Shown here one piece after another: positions 35,293 through 43,776 of a DNA stretch of 64,000 bases (position 1 is its first letter; each line of letters starts with the position of its first letter). The translations under genes were made by a program, and so were the position numbers. The notes beneath the pieces were generated by a model. The model searched no databases, was not told the DNA's origin, and saw only the letters and a program-made list of their open reading frames with translations. Origin of the DNA: Rhizobiales bacterium 65-79 (GTDB taxonomy: Bacteria; Pseudomonadota; Alphaproteobacteria; Rhizobiales; Rhizobiaceae); NCBI GenBank assembly GCA_001896885.1, contig MKRJ01000046.1, positions 124,001-188,000 of the forward strand. Direction: 5' to 3'.

Positions 35293-36210
35293 TCAACTCC
35301 GCCGCTCGACGACGAACCGCGCCGCGGCCCGCAGCGTGTCGGCCGCCTCACCGTAGGGCTCCAGCAGTTCGTTTGCCTGCTCGACCAGCCCCGCAAGCTG
35401 CATGCGCGTCCATTCGATGCCGTGCAGGCTTGCGAGCGTCGCCTTCCCGTGCGCGGCGTCCTTGCCCGTCGCCTTGCCCATCGTCTCCGCGTCGGCCGTG
35501 AGGTCGAGCAGGTCGTCGGCAAGCTGGAAGGCTAGGCCGATCGCCGACCCGAAGCTTGCCAGCCGCTCGCGATCGGCGTCCGACGCGCTGGCGATGATGG
35601 CGCCCGATTCCGCCGCGAAACGGATCAGCGCCCCGGTCTTCATCGCCTGCAGCGTGACGACGCCTTCCTCGTCCGGCGCACGATGCTCCGCCTCGAGATC
35701 GAGCGCCTGGCCGCCAGCCATGCCGCCCGGGCCAGCCGCGGCCGACAGCGCCGAAATCAATTGCACCTTGCGCTCGGGCGGCAGTTCCGTCTCGGCATCG
35801 GCGATGATCCCGAACGCTTCCGTCAGGAGACTATCGCCCGCCAGGATCGCGGTCGCCTCGTCGAAAGCCTTGTGCACCGTCGGCCGGCCGCGCCTTAGTT
35901 CGTCGTCGTCCATAGCGGGAAGGTCGTCGTGGATCAGCGAATAGCAATGGATGCATTCGAGCGCCGCGCCGACACGCAACGCCGCTTCGCCAGCCGCCGA
36001 GAACAGCGCCGCGCTTTCCATGACGAGAAAGGGCCGGAGCCGCTTGCCTCCGTCGAGCGCGCCATGGCGGATCGCCTGCATAAGCCTCGCCGGCCGCATG
36101 ATCTCGCCGGCTCGGGCCCGGCCGTCGAGAAGGCGCTCAAGCAGGAATTCTATTTCCGCCGCGCGCTCTGCCAGCAGTATCTCGAAGGGGACCGCCGAAT
36201 TCGTGTTCAT
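35293..36210 (-). CDS. ispA: Geranyl/farnesyl diphosphate synthase (polyprenyl synthetase)
   Basis: 305-aa class I prenyltransferase condensing IPP with allylic diphosphates. The first aspartate-rich motif DDLPAMD and the second DDLLD, with GGKRLRPFLV near the N-terminus, are intact. ATG at 36208-36210 is used; a TTG seven codons upstream (36231) is an alternative, as neither has a strong SD. It provides precursors for undecaprenyl, quinone and hopanoid synthesis. Confidence 0.93.
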   Translation of the reverse strand: MNTNSAVPFEILLAERAAEIEFLLERLLDGRARAGEIMRPARLMQAIRHGALDGGKRLRPFLVMESAALFSAAGEAALRVGAALECIHCYSLIHDDLPAMDDDELRRGRPTVHKAFDEATAILAGDSLLTEAFGIIADAETELPPERKVQLISALSAAAGPGGMAGGQALDLEAEHRAPDEEGVVTLQAMKTGALIRFAAESGAIIASASDADRERLASFGSAIGLAFQLADDLLDLTADAETMGKATGKDAAHGKATLASLHGIEWTRMQLAGLVEQANELLEPYGEAADTLRAAARFVVERRS

Positions 36211-36326
36211 GACGGCGAGCGATGGCGACAATTCATGCGGAGGTCAAGGGATGGCGCCGCCGGGAAATCCGACCTAGATTTCCAGGATACACCTTTCCGT
36301 TTTGGGATTTTGTTCGGGAGGCTGTC

Positions 36327-36515
36327 GTGTCGGGGCTGTACATCAATCAGCTGGAGCAACTGAAGACGTCGAAGGGACGCGAGCTATTGCAGGCGGATCG
36401 GCTTGAGGACGGAAAGGCTGAAAATGTAGCTCCGCCGCCGATTGTCCCCGATGGACCCGTCAGGATCGAGCCAGCCGACGGGGGCGTGCTCAAGGTCACG
36501 GCGCGCAAACCGTAG
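36327..36515 (+). CDS. Small conserved-looking hypothetical protein, 62 aa
   Basis: GTG at 36327 is preceded at proper spacing by GGGAGG (36316-36321), so this start is preferred to an ATG 35 codons upstream that would run toward ispA. The product begins [20 protein letters not shown], is acidic and proline-rich in the centre ([20 protein letters not shown]), and has no signal or membrane helix. Function not recognised. Confidence 0.5.
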   Translation: MSGLYINQLEQLKTSKGRELLQADRLEDGKAENVAPPPIVPDGPVRIEPADGGVLKVTARKP

Positions 36516-36642
36516 GCGTATTCATCCTATTCCAAGTGCAATCGGAACGGGGCAGCCGCCTACCGCCGTTGCGCGGCATGCGATTGGCCTCTATGTCGAA
36601 GGGAGCCGAGGGATTCCATTCAGCCAATCGAAGCGGGAAGCG

Positions 36643-37377
36643 ATGCCGCGCATGGCAGCCTTTCGTAAAGGAACGCGCAGCCGGCGGGGACAGGCATCGA
36701 GCGGTCTCCGGAAATGGCTGCTGCGGCTCGTGCTGGCGGTCGTCCTCGTGGCCGCGGTCCCCGCCTGCCTGACCTTCGTCTATGCGATCCCGGCGGTGCA
36801 TCCGATCTCCACGCTGATGCTCAAGGACCTCTTGACCGGCAAGGCTTACGATCGGCGCTGGGTGCCGCTCGACGCCATCTCTCCGCATCTCGTCCATGCC
36901 GTCATGATGTCGGAAGACGGGCAGTTCTGCCGCCACGACGGCATCGACTGGGGCGAAATGAACGCCGTCATCGACGATGCGCTCGCCGGCGAGGAGACCC
37001 GCGGCGCCTCCACGATCACCATGCAGTCGGTCAAGAACCTGTTCCTGTGGCAGGGTCGCTCCTTCATCCGCAAGGCGATCGAGGCGCCGCTGGCGCTCTA
37101 TTTCGACGCTATCCTCTCCAAGCGTCGCATCATGGAGATCTATCTGAACATCGTCGAATGGGGACCCGGCATCTATGGCGCCGAGGCGGCGGCGGAATAC
37201 CATTTCAAGCGTTCCGCGCGCGACCTGACCGCCCGGCAGGGCGCCCTTCTCGCGGTGACGCTTCCCAACCCCGAGCACCGGCACCCGGCCCATCCGGATC
37301 TCGGGCTGCGCCGTCTCGCCTCTCTCATCCTGCGCCGCACCGCCCGTTCTGGCGACTATGTGAAATGCCTGGAGTGA
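36643..37377 (+). CDS. mtgA: Monofunctional peptidoglycan glycosyltransferase
   Basis: 244-aa GT51 enzyme polymerising lipid II. A membrane anchor at about residues 25-45 precedes the glycosyltransferase domain: [16 protein letters not shown] holds the catalytic glutamate, then [44 protein letters not shown]. There is no transpeptidase domain. The start at 36643 follows AAGCGGGAAGCG; a second ATG lies three codons on. Confidence 0.95.
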   Translation: MPRMAAFRKGTRSRRGQASSGLRKWLLRLVLAVVLVAAVPACLTFVYAIPAVHPISTLMLKDLLTGKAYDRRWVPLDAISPHLVHAVMMSEDGQFCRHDGIDWGEMNAVIDDALAGEETRGASTITMQSVKNLFLWQGRSFIRKAIEAPLALYFDAILSKRRIMEIYLNIVEWGPGIYGAEAAAEYHFKRSARDLTARQGALLAVTLPNPEHRHPAHPDLGLRRLASLILRRTARSGDYVKCLE

Positions 37378-37528
37378 CCGGCCCCGGACGGAAGCACTTT
37401 TTTCGCCTCGAACGCTGGCCAAAGCAGCCCGGGCCGTGTATAGGCACGCGACTTTCATTTTAAGCCACGCTTCCGGCGTTCCTCGGCGAGGGCGCGGGCG
37501 GGGCTTTTACGACAAGCGGAGCAAGGCG

Positions 37529-37711
37529 ATGGCCGTACCAAAACGAAAGACCTCCCCGTCCAAGCGCGGCATGCGTCGCTCGGCGGATGCGCTCAAGGCG
37601 CCGACCTATGTCGAGGACAAGAACTCGGGCGAGATGCGCCGTCCGCATCATATCGACCTGAAGACCGGCATGTATCGCGGCCGGCAGGTTCTGGAACCGA
37701 AGGAAAGCTGA
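37529..37711 (+). CDS. rpmF: 50S ribosomal protein L32
   Basis: 60-aa L32 ([18 protein letters not shown]...). It lacks the zinc-binding cysteine pairs of some L32 proteins, having [15 protein letters not shown] instead. Ribosome site AAGGCG overlaps the start region. Followed by a strong terminator. Confidence 0.97.
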   Translation: MAVPKRKTSPSKRGMRRSADALKAPTYVEDKNSGEMRRPHHIDLKTGMYRGRQVLEPKES

Positions 37712-37739
37712 TCGGATTTCGATCCATCTTTTCACGTCG

Positions 37740-37767
37740 AAAGACCGGCTTGATGCCGGTCTTTTTG
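37740..37767 (+). terminator. Rho-independent terminator of rpmF
   Basis: Stem AAAGACCGGC (37740-37749) and GCCGGTCTTT (37755-37764) with loop TTGAT and continuing T residues, 28 bp after the stop. Confidence 0.92.
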
Positions 37768-37850
37768 TTTCCGGACACCAAAATACTTGACGGCAACCGC
37801 CGTTGGATTTCTACAAGTCCTGGTTCTCGTGAGGCTAGCCGGAGGTCGCC

Positions 37851-38252
37851 GTGCTGCGACAGATACCCCTCCTGATCATCCCCTTCATCCTCTACAACCT
37901 TGCCCTAATCGGGGTGCTGGGCAGTCCCAGCGACCCCTGGCGCGATGAGATCTTCTCGGCGACCATGCTGTCGGGCGGAGTGTGGACGATGACGCTCGGC
38001 GACATCCTGATCCTCGTCGCGCTGGTGCTTCTCTTCGTCGAGATCGTCAAGTCGACCGGCACCTCCAACGCATCCATCGTCGACCATATCCTTTCGACCG
38101 CGCTCTTCATCGCCTTCCTGATCGAGTTCCTCCTTGTTCCGGGCGCGGAACATTCGGTCTTTTTCACCATCATGGTGATTTCGCTGGTCGACGTGCTTGC
38201 CGGCTTCACCGTCTCGATCCGCTCCGCCGGGAGGGATGTGAACCTTCATTAG
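37851..38252 (+). CDS. Conserved hypothetical four-helix membrane protein
   Basis: 133-aa protein with four hydrophobic helices (about 5-25, 45-65, 80-98, 104-122) and few charged residues in loops. It starts MLRQIPLLIIPFILYN. The fold resembles small rhizobial membrane proteins of unknown function; no active-site motif is visible. It is 17 bp upstream of ggt and probably in the same transcript. Confidence 0.75.
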   Translation: MLRQIPLLIIPFILYNLALIGVLGSPSDPWRDEIFSATMLSGGVWTMTLGDILILVALVLLFVEIVKSTGTSNASIVDHILSTALFIAFLIEFLLVPGAEHSVFFTIMVISLVDVLAGFTVSIRSAGRDVNLH

Positions 38253-38269
38253 CCATCAGGAGGAAAACC

Positions 38270-39853
38270 GTGCGCGCATTCGATCTGCCCGGCCGCTCGC
38301 CGGTCTATGCCGAAAACGGCATGGCGGCGACGTCGCACCCGCTGGCCACGATGACGGCGCTTTCCGTCCTGAAGGAAGGCGGCAACGCCGTAGACGCCGC
38401 CATCGCCGCTTCCGCGACGCTCTGTGTCGTCGAGCCGCATATGACCGGCATCGGCGGCGACTGCTTCGTCATCCTCGCCGAGCCGGACGGTTCGCTCCAT
38501 GGTCTGAACGGCTCCGGCCGGGCGCCGGCGCTGGCCACCGGCGAATGGTACCGCGAGCGTTTCACGACCGTCCCTTCGTCCGGCGTGCACTCGATCACCG
38601 CGCCCGGCGCGCTGAAAGCCTGGGAGACGCTGCTCGACCGTTTCGGCACGCTCGCTTTCGACCGGCTCTTCGCCGACGCGATCCGCTATGCCGAGGACGG
38701 CTTCGCCATCCATCCGCGCGTGGCGAGCGACTGGGCGCTCTATGCCGCCGATCTGGCCGGGGACGAGGGCGCACGCCTCCATTGCCTGGTCGATGGATCG
38801 GCGCCCGCCGTCGGATCGCGCCATCGCTCGCCGGCTCTCGGCGCGACGCTGAGGACAATCGCCGCAAAAGGCGCGAAGGGTTTTTACGAAGGCGAGATCG
38901 GGCGAGAGATCGCCGCGACGGTACGGGCGAAGGGCGGCCTCCTTTCGGAACAAGACCTTGCCAGCGTCACCGCCGACTGGATCGAGCCGATCTCCACCCG
39001 CTATGCCGGCCACGAAATCTTCGAACTGCCGCCGAACGGCCAAGGCGTCACCGCTCTCATCCTGCTCAACCTTCTTGCGGAACTGGATGTCGGCGCACTG
39101 CCGCCGGACAGCGCGGAGCGCTGGCACATGGAGGTCGAAGCCGGACGCCTCGCCTATGCAGTGCGAGATCGCTTTGTCGCCGACCCTGCAATGAATGCCG
39201 GCGAAATTGACCGGCTGCTCTCCCGGCAATTCACGCGGGCACTCGCCTCGCAGGTCGATCCGGCTCGCAGCAATCCCTCCGTCGCCCTCCCGGAAATGGC
39301 CGATGCGGACACCGTCTACCTCACCGTGGTGGACCGCGACCTGCGCGCCGTATCCTTCATCAATTCCCTCTACCACGCCTTCGGCTCGAAGGTGGTGACG
39401 GCGCGTTCCGGCATCGCGCTGCAAAATCGCGGCGCCTGCTTCACGCTCGAGGAAGGCCATCCGAACGAGATCGGCCCTGCCAAGCGTCCGCTACACACGA
39501 TCATTCCCGCCATGGCCTGCAGGGATGGCCAGCCGGCAGTCTCCTTCGGCGTGATGGGCGGCGCCTATCAGCCGATGGGCCATGCCCACGTCTTTTCCAA
39601 CCTCGTCGATCACGGCATGGACCCGCAGGCCGCAATCGATCATCCGCGCCTGTTCTGGGGGGCCGACGGCGCGCTCGAGGCGGAAGCCGGCATCGGTCCG
39701 GAACTGCGCGAGGCACTGCGCACCATGGGCCACGAGGTGCGGCCGGTCGCCTCGCCGCTCGGCGGCAGTCAGATGATCGTCATCGACCGGAAGACGGGTT
39801 TCCTCGTCGGCGGCTCCGACCCGCGCAAGGACGGACTGGCGCTGGGGTGGTAG
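38270..39853 (+). CDS. ggt: Gamma-glutamyltransferase family protein
   Basis: 527-aa Ntn-hydrolase precursor that would self-cleave to two subunits. The nucleophile is the threonine in ADADTVYLTVVDR, aligned with T391 of E. coli GGT, and GGSQMIV ends the small subunit. GTG at 38270 is chosen because AGGAGG lies 6 bp upstream. There is no obvious signal peptide, unlike classical periplasmic GGTs, so it may be a cytoplasmic acylase-type member. Confidence 0.88.
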   Translation: MRAFDLPGRSPVYAENGMAATSHPLATMTALSVLKEGGNAVDAAIAASATLCVVEPHMTGIGGDCFVILAEPDGSLHGLNGSGRAPALATGEWYRERFTTVPSSGVHSITAPGALKAWETLLDRFGTLAFDRLFADAIRYAEDGFAIHPRVASDWALYAADLAGDEGARLHCLVDGSAPAVGSRHRSPALGATLRTIAAKGAKGFYEGEIGREIAATVRAKGGLLSEQDLASVTADWIEPISTRYAGHEIFELPPNGQGVTALILLNLLAELDVGALPPDSAERWHMEVEAGRLAYAVRDRFVADPAMNAGEIDRLLSRQFTRALASQVDPARSNPSVALPEMADADTVYLTVVDRDLRAVSFINSLYHAFGSKVVTARSGIALQNRGACFTLEEGHPNEIGPAKRPLHTIIPAMACRDGQPAVSFGVMGGAYQPMGHAHVFSNLVDHGMDPQAAIDHPRLFWGADGALEAEAGIGPELREALRTMGHEVRPVASPLGGSQMIVIDRKTGFLVGGSDPRKDGLALGW

Positions 39854-39914
39854 AGGGCTCCGCCGGCGGATTGTACCGCGGCCCAGATTGACCTTGACGG
39901 AAGTCGAATTCATC

Positions 39915-40062
39915 CCTCGGGCCCGGAGCCTGTCCTCGGGCCGGCCATAGGCTGGACCCCTTCTCCTCGACGGGGAGGAAAACGGCACGGCCGGTGCTTC
40001 CCTTCCCCCTTCGAGGGGCGGATCCGGCCGGATAGGCTGGATAGGCTGGGGATGGGGTCAGT
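39915..40062. repeat. Degenerate rhizobial intergenic repeat
   Basis: Contains CCTTCTCCTCGACGGGGAGG, CCCTTCGAGGGG and a short tandem GGATAGGCT GGATAGGCT (about 40031-40049). It looks like an eroded relative of the block at 26.9 kb. It fills most of the 242-bp gap between convergent ggt and phaR. Confidence 0.6.
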
Positions 40063-40095
40063 ATAACGCCGGATCAGGTCCTATGGCGCTCGCCC

Positions 40096-40698
40096 CTACT
40101 CCCCGATTGAATCGAGCTTCTTCTGCATGGCGGCGATCTGCTCCTTCAATTCCTGAAGATCCTTGTCCTTGTCGGACTTTTCCTTCTTCGGCTCGGCAGC
40201 GGATGCCCCGCCCGACCCGGCCGGGAAAGGCGTGAACATGCGCATGGCGTTCTGGAACATCTCCACATTGCGCCGCGTCTGCTCCTCGAAGGCCTTGATC
40301 GTCGACGGCATCTTCATCATGTCCATCGGCGTCTGTCCGAAGCTCGACTTCATCTGCTCGCGGAAGCGTTCCTGCTCCTTGGCGAACGCGATCATCGACT
40401 GTTCGAGAAAACTAGGCACGATCATCTGCATCTGGTCGCCGTAGAACGAGATCAGCTGACGCAGGAACGAGACGGGCAGCATGTTCTGCCCTTCCTTGTT
40501 CTCCAGTTCGAAGATGATCTGGGTGAGCACCGGATGCGTGATGTCCTCGCCGGTCTTGGCGTCCTGGACGGTGAATTCCTCCCCGCGCTTCACCATCTCG
40601 GCGAGGTCCTCGAGCGTCACATAGGTGCTCGTGCCCGTATTGTAGAGCCGACGGTTCGCGTATTTCTTGATGACCACCGGATCATCTTTTGTGGGCAT
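40096..40698 (-). CDS. phaR: Polyhydroxyalkanoate synthesis repressor PhaR
   Basis: 200-aa regulator. The N-terminal PHB/PHA accumulation regulator domain is clear (VIKKYANRRLYNTGTSTYVTLEDLAEMV), followed by a second domain (THPVLTQIIFELENKEGQN, LPVSFLRQLISFYGDQMQ) and a charged coiled-coil tail. PhaR binds both PHB granules and DNA upstream of phasin and PHB genes. Two ATGs are adjacent; the second (40696-40698) has better spacing from GGAGGA. Divergent from phbA. Confidence 0.95.
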   Translation of the reverse strand: MPTKDDPVVIKKYANRRLYNTGTSTYVTLEDLAEMVKRGEEFTVQDAKTGEDITHPVLTQIIFELENKEGQNMLPVSFLRQLISFYGDQMQMIVPSFLEQSMIAFAKEQERFREQMKSSFGQTPMDMMKMPSTIKAFEEQTRRNVEMFQNAMRMFTPFPAGSGGASAAEPKKEKSDKDKDLQELKEQIAAMQKKLDSIGE

Positions 40699-40726
40699 CA
40701 TTCTCCTCCAGAGTGCCGAAACGCTT

Positions 40727-40783
40727 CTGTAAGCGTTGACTTACAGCCGCCTCCATATCGAGGATATGCGCAAATGCTGCGCA
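40727..40783. promoter_or_regulatory. Palindromes in the phaR-phbA intergenic region
   Basis: CTGTAAG (40727-40733) and CTTACAG (40740-40746) form a perfect inverted repeat with a 6-bp centre, overlapped by AACGCTT/AAGCGTT. Next, TGCGCA occurs twice, 11 bp apart (40767-40772 and 40778-40783). TGC-rich palindromes are known targets of PhaR in other alphaproteobacteria, so this is a plausible autoregulatory site. Confidence 0.45.
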
Positions 40784-40963
40784 AAAGAAAGCGTTTTGTG
40801 CAGTGCGGAAGGCCCTGCCCGCCCGAAACCCGCCTCGAGGCCAGGTCGAAGCGGCGCCGTGACGCCGCCGTCATACTTGTTTCCCGTTTGACTTGGCGGT
40901 GGGAAACGGCAAGATCGGCGATAATCGGATAAATTGAATCCTGAAAAATTCCGGAGACGAACA

Positions 40964-42151
40964 ATGAGCGCTTCTTCCTCCATCGTCGTGGCAAGCGCCG
41001 CGCGCACGGCCGTCGGTTCCTTCAACGGCGCCTTCGCCAATCTGACGGCCCATGAACTCGGGGCCACGGCGATCAAGGGAGCGCTCGAGCGCGCCGGCGT
41101 CGACGGCAACGAGGTCGACGAGGTGATCTTCGGCCAGGTGCTGACGGCGGGCGAAGGCCAGAACCCGGCACGCCAGGCTTCGATCGCGGCCGGCCTGCCG
41201 AAAGAAACCACTGCCTGGGTGCTCAATCAGGTCTGCGGCTCGGGGCTCAGGACCATTGCGGTCGGCATGCAGCAGATCGCGACGGGCGACGCCAAGATCA
41301 TCGTCGCCGGCGGCCAGGAATCCATGTCCATGTCGCCGCATTGCGCGCATCTGCGCCAGGGTGTGAAGATGGGCGACTACAAGATGATCGACACCATGAT
41401 CAAGGATGGGTTGTGGGACGCCTTCAACGGCTACCACATGGGCATCACCGCCGAGAACGTGGCGCGCCAGTTCCAGATAACCCGCGACGACCAGGACAAG
41501 TTCGCGCTCGCCTCCCAGAACAAGGCGGAGGCCGCGCAGAAGGCCGGCCGGTTCAAGGACGAGATCGTCCCGGTCACCGTCAAGGGGCGCAAGGGCGACA
41601 CGGTCGTGGACCAGGACGAATATATTCGCCACGGCGCCACGCTCGACGCCATGCAGAAGCTGCGTCCGGCCTTCGACAAGGAAGGCACGGTGACGGCCGC
41701 CAACGCTTCCGGCATCAATGACGGCGCCGCCGCCGTCGTGCTGATGAGCGAGGAGGAGGCGAAGCGCCGCGGCATCACCCCGCTTGTGCGCATCGTTTCC
41801 TGGGCGACGGCCGGCGTCGATCCGAAAATCATGGGGACCGGCCCTATCCCCTCCTCCCGCAAGGCGCTGGAGAAGGCCGGCTGGAAGGCCGACGACCTCG
41901 ATCTGGTGGAGGCCAACGAGGCCTTCGCCGCGCAGGCCTGCGCGGTCAACAAGGATCTCGGCTGGAATCCGGAAATCGTCAACGTCAATGGCGGCGCCAT
42001 AGCCATCGGCCATCCGATCGGTGCGTCCGGCGCCCGCATCTTCAACACGCTCGTGTTCGAGATGCGCCGCCGCGGCGCGAAAAAGGGGCTCGCGACGCTC
42101 TGCATCGGCGGTGGCATGGGCGTGGCCATGTGCGTGGAAGCGATGAATTAG
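40964..42151 (+). CDS. phbA: Acetyl-CoA C-acetyltransferase
   Basis: 395-aa thiolase that condenses two acetyl-CoA to acetoacetyl-CoA, the first step of PHB synthesis. The nucleophilic Cys is in [10 protein letters not shown], the catalytic His in [11 protein letters not shown], and the second Cys in [11 protein letters not shown]. The start at 40964 follows GGAG-type bases. The TAG stop is the first part of an inverted repeat. Next is phbB, 86 bp downstream. Confidence 0.96.
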   Translation: MSASSSIVVASAARTAVGSFNGAFANLTAHELGATAIKGALERAGVDGNEVDEVIFGQVLTAGEGQNPARQASIAAGLPKETTAWVLNQVCGSGLRTIAVGMQQIATGDAKIIVAGGQESMSMSPHCAHLRQGVKMGDYKMIDTMIKDGLWDAFNGYHMGITAENVARQFQITRDDQDKFALASQNKAEAAQKAGRFKDEIVPVTVKGRKGDTVVDQDEYIRHGATLDAMQKLRPAFDKEGTVTAANASGINDGAAAVVLMSEEEAKRRGITPLVRIVSWATAGVDPKIMGTGPIPSSRKALEKAGWKADDLDLVEANEAFAAQACAVNKDLGWNPEIVNVNGGAIAIGHPIGASGARIFNTLVFEMRRRGAKKGLATLCIGGGMGVAMCVEAMN

Positions 42152-42222
42152 TCGGTCGTGGTTCGTCAGTCGTCGGTCGAAAGCAAAAAATTAAACGACT
42201 GACGACTGACGGCCGACGTGGA
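42148..42222. repeat. Gene-3'-end inverted repeat, copy D (phbA-phbB)
   Basis: TTAGTCGGTCG and GTCAGTCGTCGGTCG are answered by CGACTGACGACTGACGGCCGAC in inverse orientation around AAAGCAAAAAATTAAA. It contains the phbA stop codon. Sequence differs from copies A-C but shares the AGTCGG/CGACT units and the position at a gene end. It may act as a processing or attenuation hairpin between phbA and phbB. Confidence 0.65.
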
Positions 42223-42237
42223 ATAGGGAGGAAAATC

Positions 42238-42960
42238 ATGGCCAGAACAGCACTCGTCACCGGCGGATCGCGCGGCATCGGCGCGGCGATCGCGATCGCG
42301 CTAAGGGACGCCGGTTATCGTGTGGCGGCCAATTACGCCGGCAATGACGAGGCGGCTCAGAAGTTCAAGGCCGAGACCGGCATTCCGGTCTATAAATGGT
42401 CGGTCGCCGATTATGACGCCTGCGCGGAGGGCATAAGAAAGGTCGAAGCCGAACTCGGCCCGGTCGACATTCTCGTCAACAATGCCGGCATCACGCGCGA
42501 CGCGCCCTTCCACAAGATGACGCGCGAGCAGTGGAATGAGGTGATCAGCACCAATCTGAACGGCGTCTTCAACATGACGCATCCGCTGTGGAACGGCATG
42601 CGCGAGCGCAAGTTCGGCCGCATCGTCACCATTTCCTCGATCAACGGCCAGAAGGGTCAGTTCGCCCAGGCGAACTATTCGGCCTCCAAGGCCGGCGATC
42701 TCGGCTTCACCAAGGCGCTGGCACAGGAAGGGGCCCGTGCCGGCATCACCGTAAACGCCATCTGCCCAGGCTACATCGCGACCGACATGGTCATGGCGGT
42801 GCCGGAGAAGGTGCGCGAGTCGATCGTCGCGCAGATTCCGGCGGGGCGGCTCGGCGAGGCGGCCGAAATCGCGCGCTGCGTCGTCTTCCTCGCCTCCGAC
42901 GATGCCGGCTTCATCACCGGCTCGACCCTCACGGCGAATGGCGGGCAGTATTTCGTCTGA
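42238..42960 (+). CDS. phbB: Acetoacetyl-CoA reductase
   Basis: 240-aa NADPH-dependent SDR making (R)-3-hydroxybutyryl-CoA for PHB. TGGSRGIGAAIA cofactor motif, NNAGITRDAPFHKM, SSINGQKGQFAQANYSASKAG active site and TGSTLTANGGQYF end. AGGGAGGAAAATC precedes the ATG at 42238. The synthase phbC is not in the window, as is usual in rhizobia. Confidence 0.96.
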   Translation: MARTALVTGGSRGIGAAIAIALRDAGYRVAANYAGNDEAAQKFKAETGIPVYKWSVADYDACAEGIRKVEAELGPVDILVNNAGITRDAPFHKMTREQWNEVISTNLNGVFNMTHPLWNGMRERKFGRIVTISSINGQKGQFAQANYSASKAGDLGFTKALAQEGARAGITVNAICPGYIATDMVMAVPEKVRESIVAQIPAGRLGEAAEIARCVVFLASDDAGFITGSTLTANGGQYFV

Positions 42961-43776
42961 GGCTGTTTCTGGTCAGCCGCGGCAATGGCTGGATTCAGGA
43001 GCGTCGGCAGCGCCGAGCTGTCGAGTTGAGTACAATCTCCACTCCGTCCCGCTTTGCGGGATCACCTCCCCCACTCCGGAGCGGGGAGAATTTCGGATGT
43101 GATCGGCCTGCGACAAGCGACGCCGGACCTATTCGCCTTTCATCTCGCCAACCTCCTGTCCCGCCGCGGCACGCAAAGGTTAACGCTCTTGCCGGGTCCT
43201 GTGGAGAAGCCTGTTGATATCCTGTGGACAATGGTTGGGAACCCGGCAGCAGGCACAAGATATAGCCATGAACGCAAGCGGAACATCGGCATATCAGTGA
43301 TTCGTCGCCGCTTTGTTCCGCCTATGGTCCGTTCGTTAACGGGACAGCCCGCCCAAGCCTGGTCGCCGGTAGGAATTCGTCAATTTTCATGAACGAAATC
43401 TTGCACTTGTGCCGATCGGCCGTCGCCGCCTACGCCTGCTCCCGGAAGCTGTTAACCTTTGAACCTGCGGAAGTTATTCCTTTAGCTGCGGCTGATTCAG
43501 CATATGGCTCTGGGGTGTCTGTTTCGCGCTAGATGTTGGGGTGAACAAACGCTGAATCAGCGCGAGTCACTGATTCGTCGCCGATTCGTTCCAGACTCGT
43601 TCCAGGCCTTAATTTCCACCGGATGGTTTTGCGCGGCGAATGATCTCCTATATGTGGATAGTGCAGTGGAAACGGCCCTGTAGGCGCGATTCCGGATTGC
43701 AACGGTGGCCGCGAAAGCGCTCCCTGAACATGCCGTCTCCTGACAAGCCGTCTTCCGAAAAGCCTTTATTGTCGCG
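42961..43776. other. 816-bp gene-free region rich in GANTC sites
   Basis: No credible ORF or RNA gene. The left part (43035-43100) is an eroded GC palindrome repeat (CCGCTTTGCGGGATC, CTCCGGAGCGGGGAG). The rest contains a TGTGGACAA box (43223-43231), a related TGTGGAGAA (43200-43208), a direct repeat TGATTCGTCGCCG (43298-43310 and 43571-43583), an inverted pair GCTGATTCAGC/GCTGAATCAGC (43491-43501, 43551-43561) and eight GANTC sites between 43299 and 43692. A -10-like CTATAT is at 43648-43653. Confidence 0.6.
43554..43598. promoter_or_regulatory. Cluster of five CcrM (GANTC) methylation sites
   Basis: GAATC 43554, GAGTC 43564, GATTC 43572, GATTC 43583 and GACTC 43594: five sites in 45 bp, spaced 8-11 bp, about one helical turn. 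Chance expectation is roughly one site per 256 bp. Positioned 180-220 bp upstream of the helicase start. Such clusters mark promoters read by GcrA/CcrM or replication-linked control regions in alphaproteobacteria. Confidence 0.55.

Noticed and set aside
42961-43776. Chromosomal replication origin (oriC)
   Set aside because: Boxes and GANTC sites are suggestive but the usual rhizobial neighbour hemE is absent and the DnaA-like boxes are imperfect; kept as a finding only.
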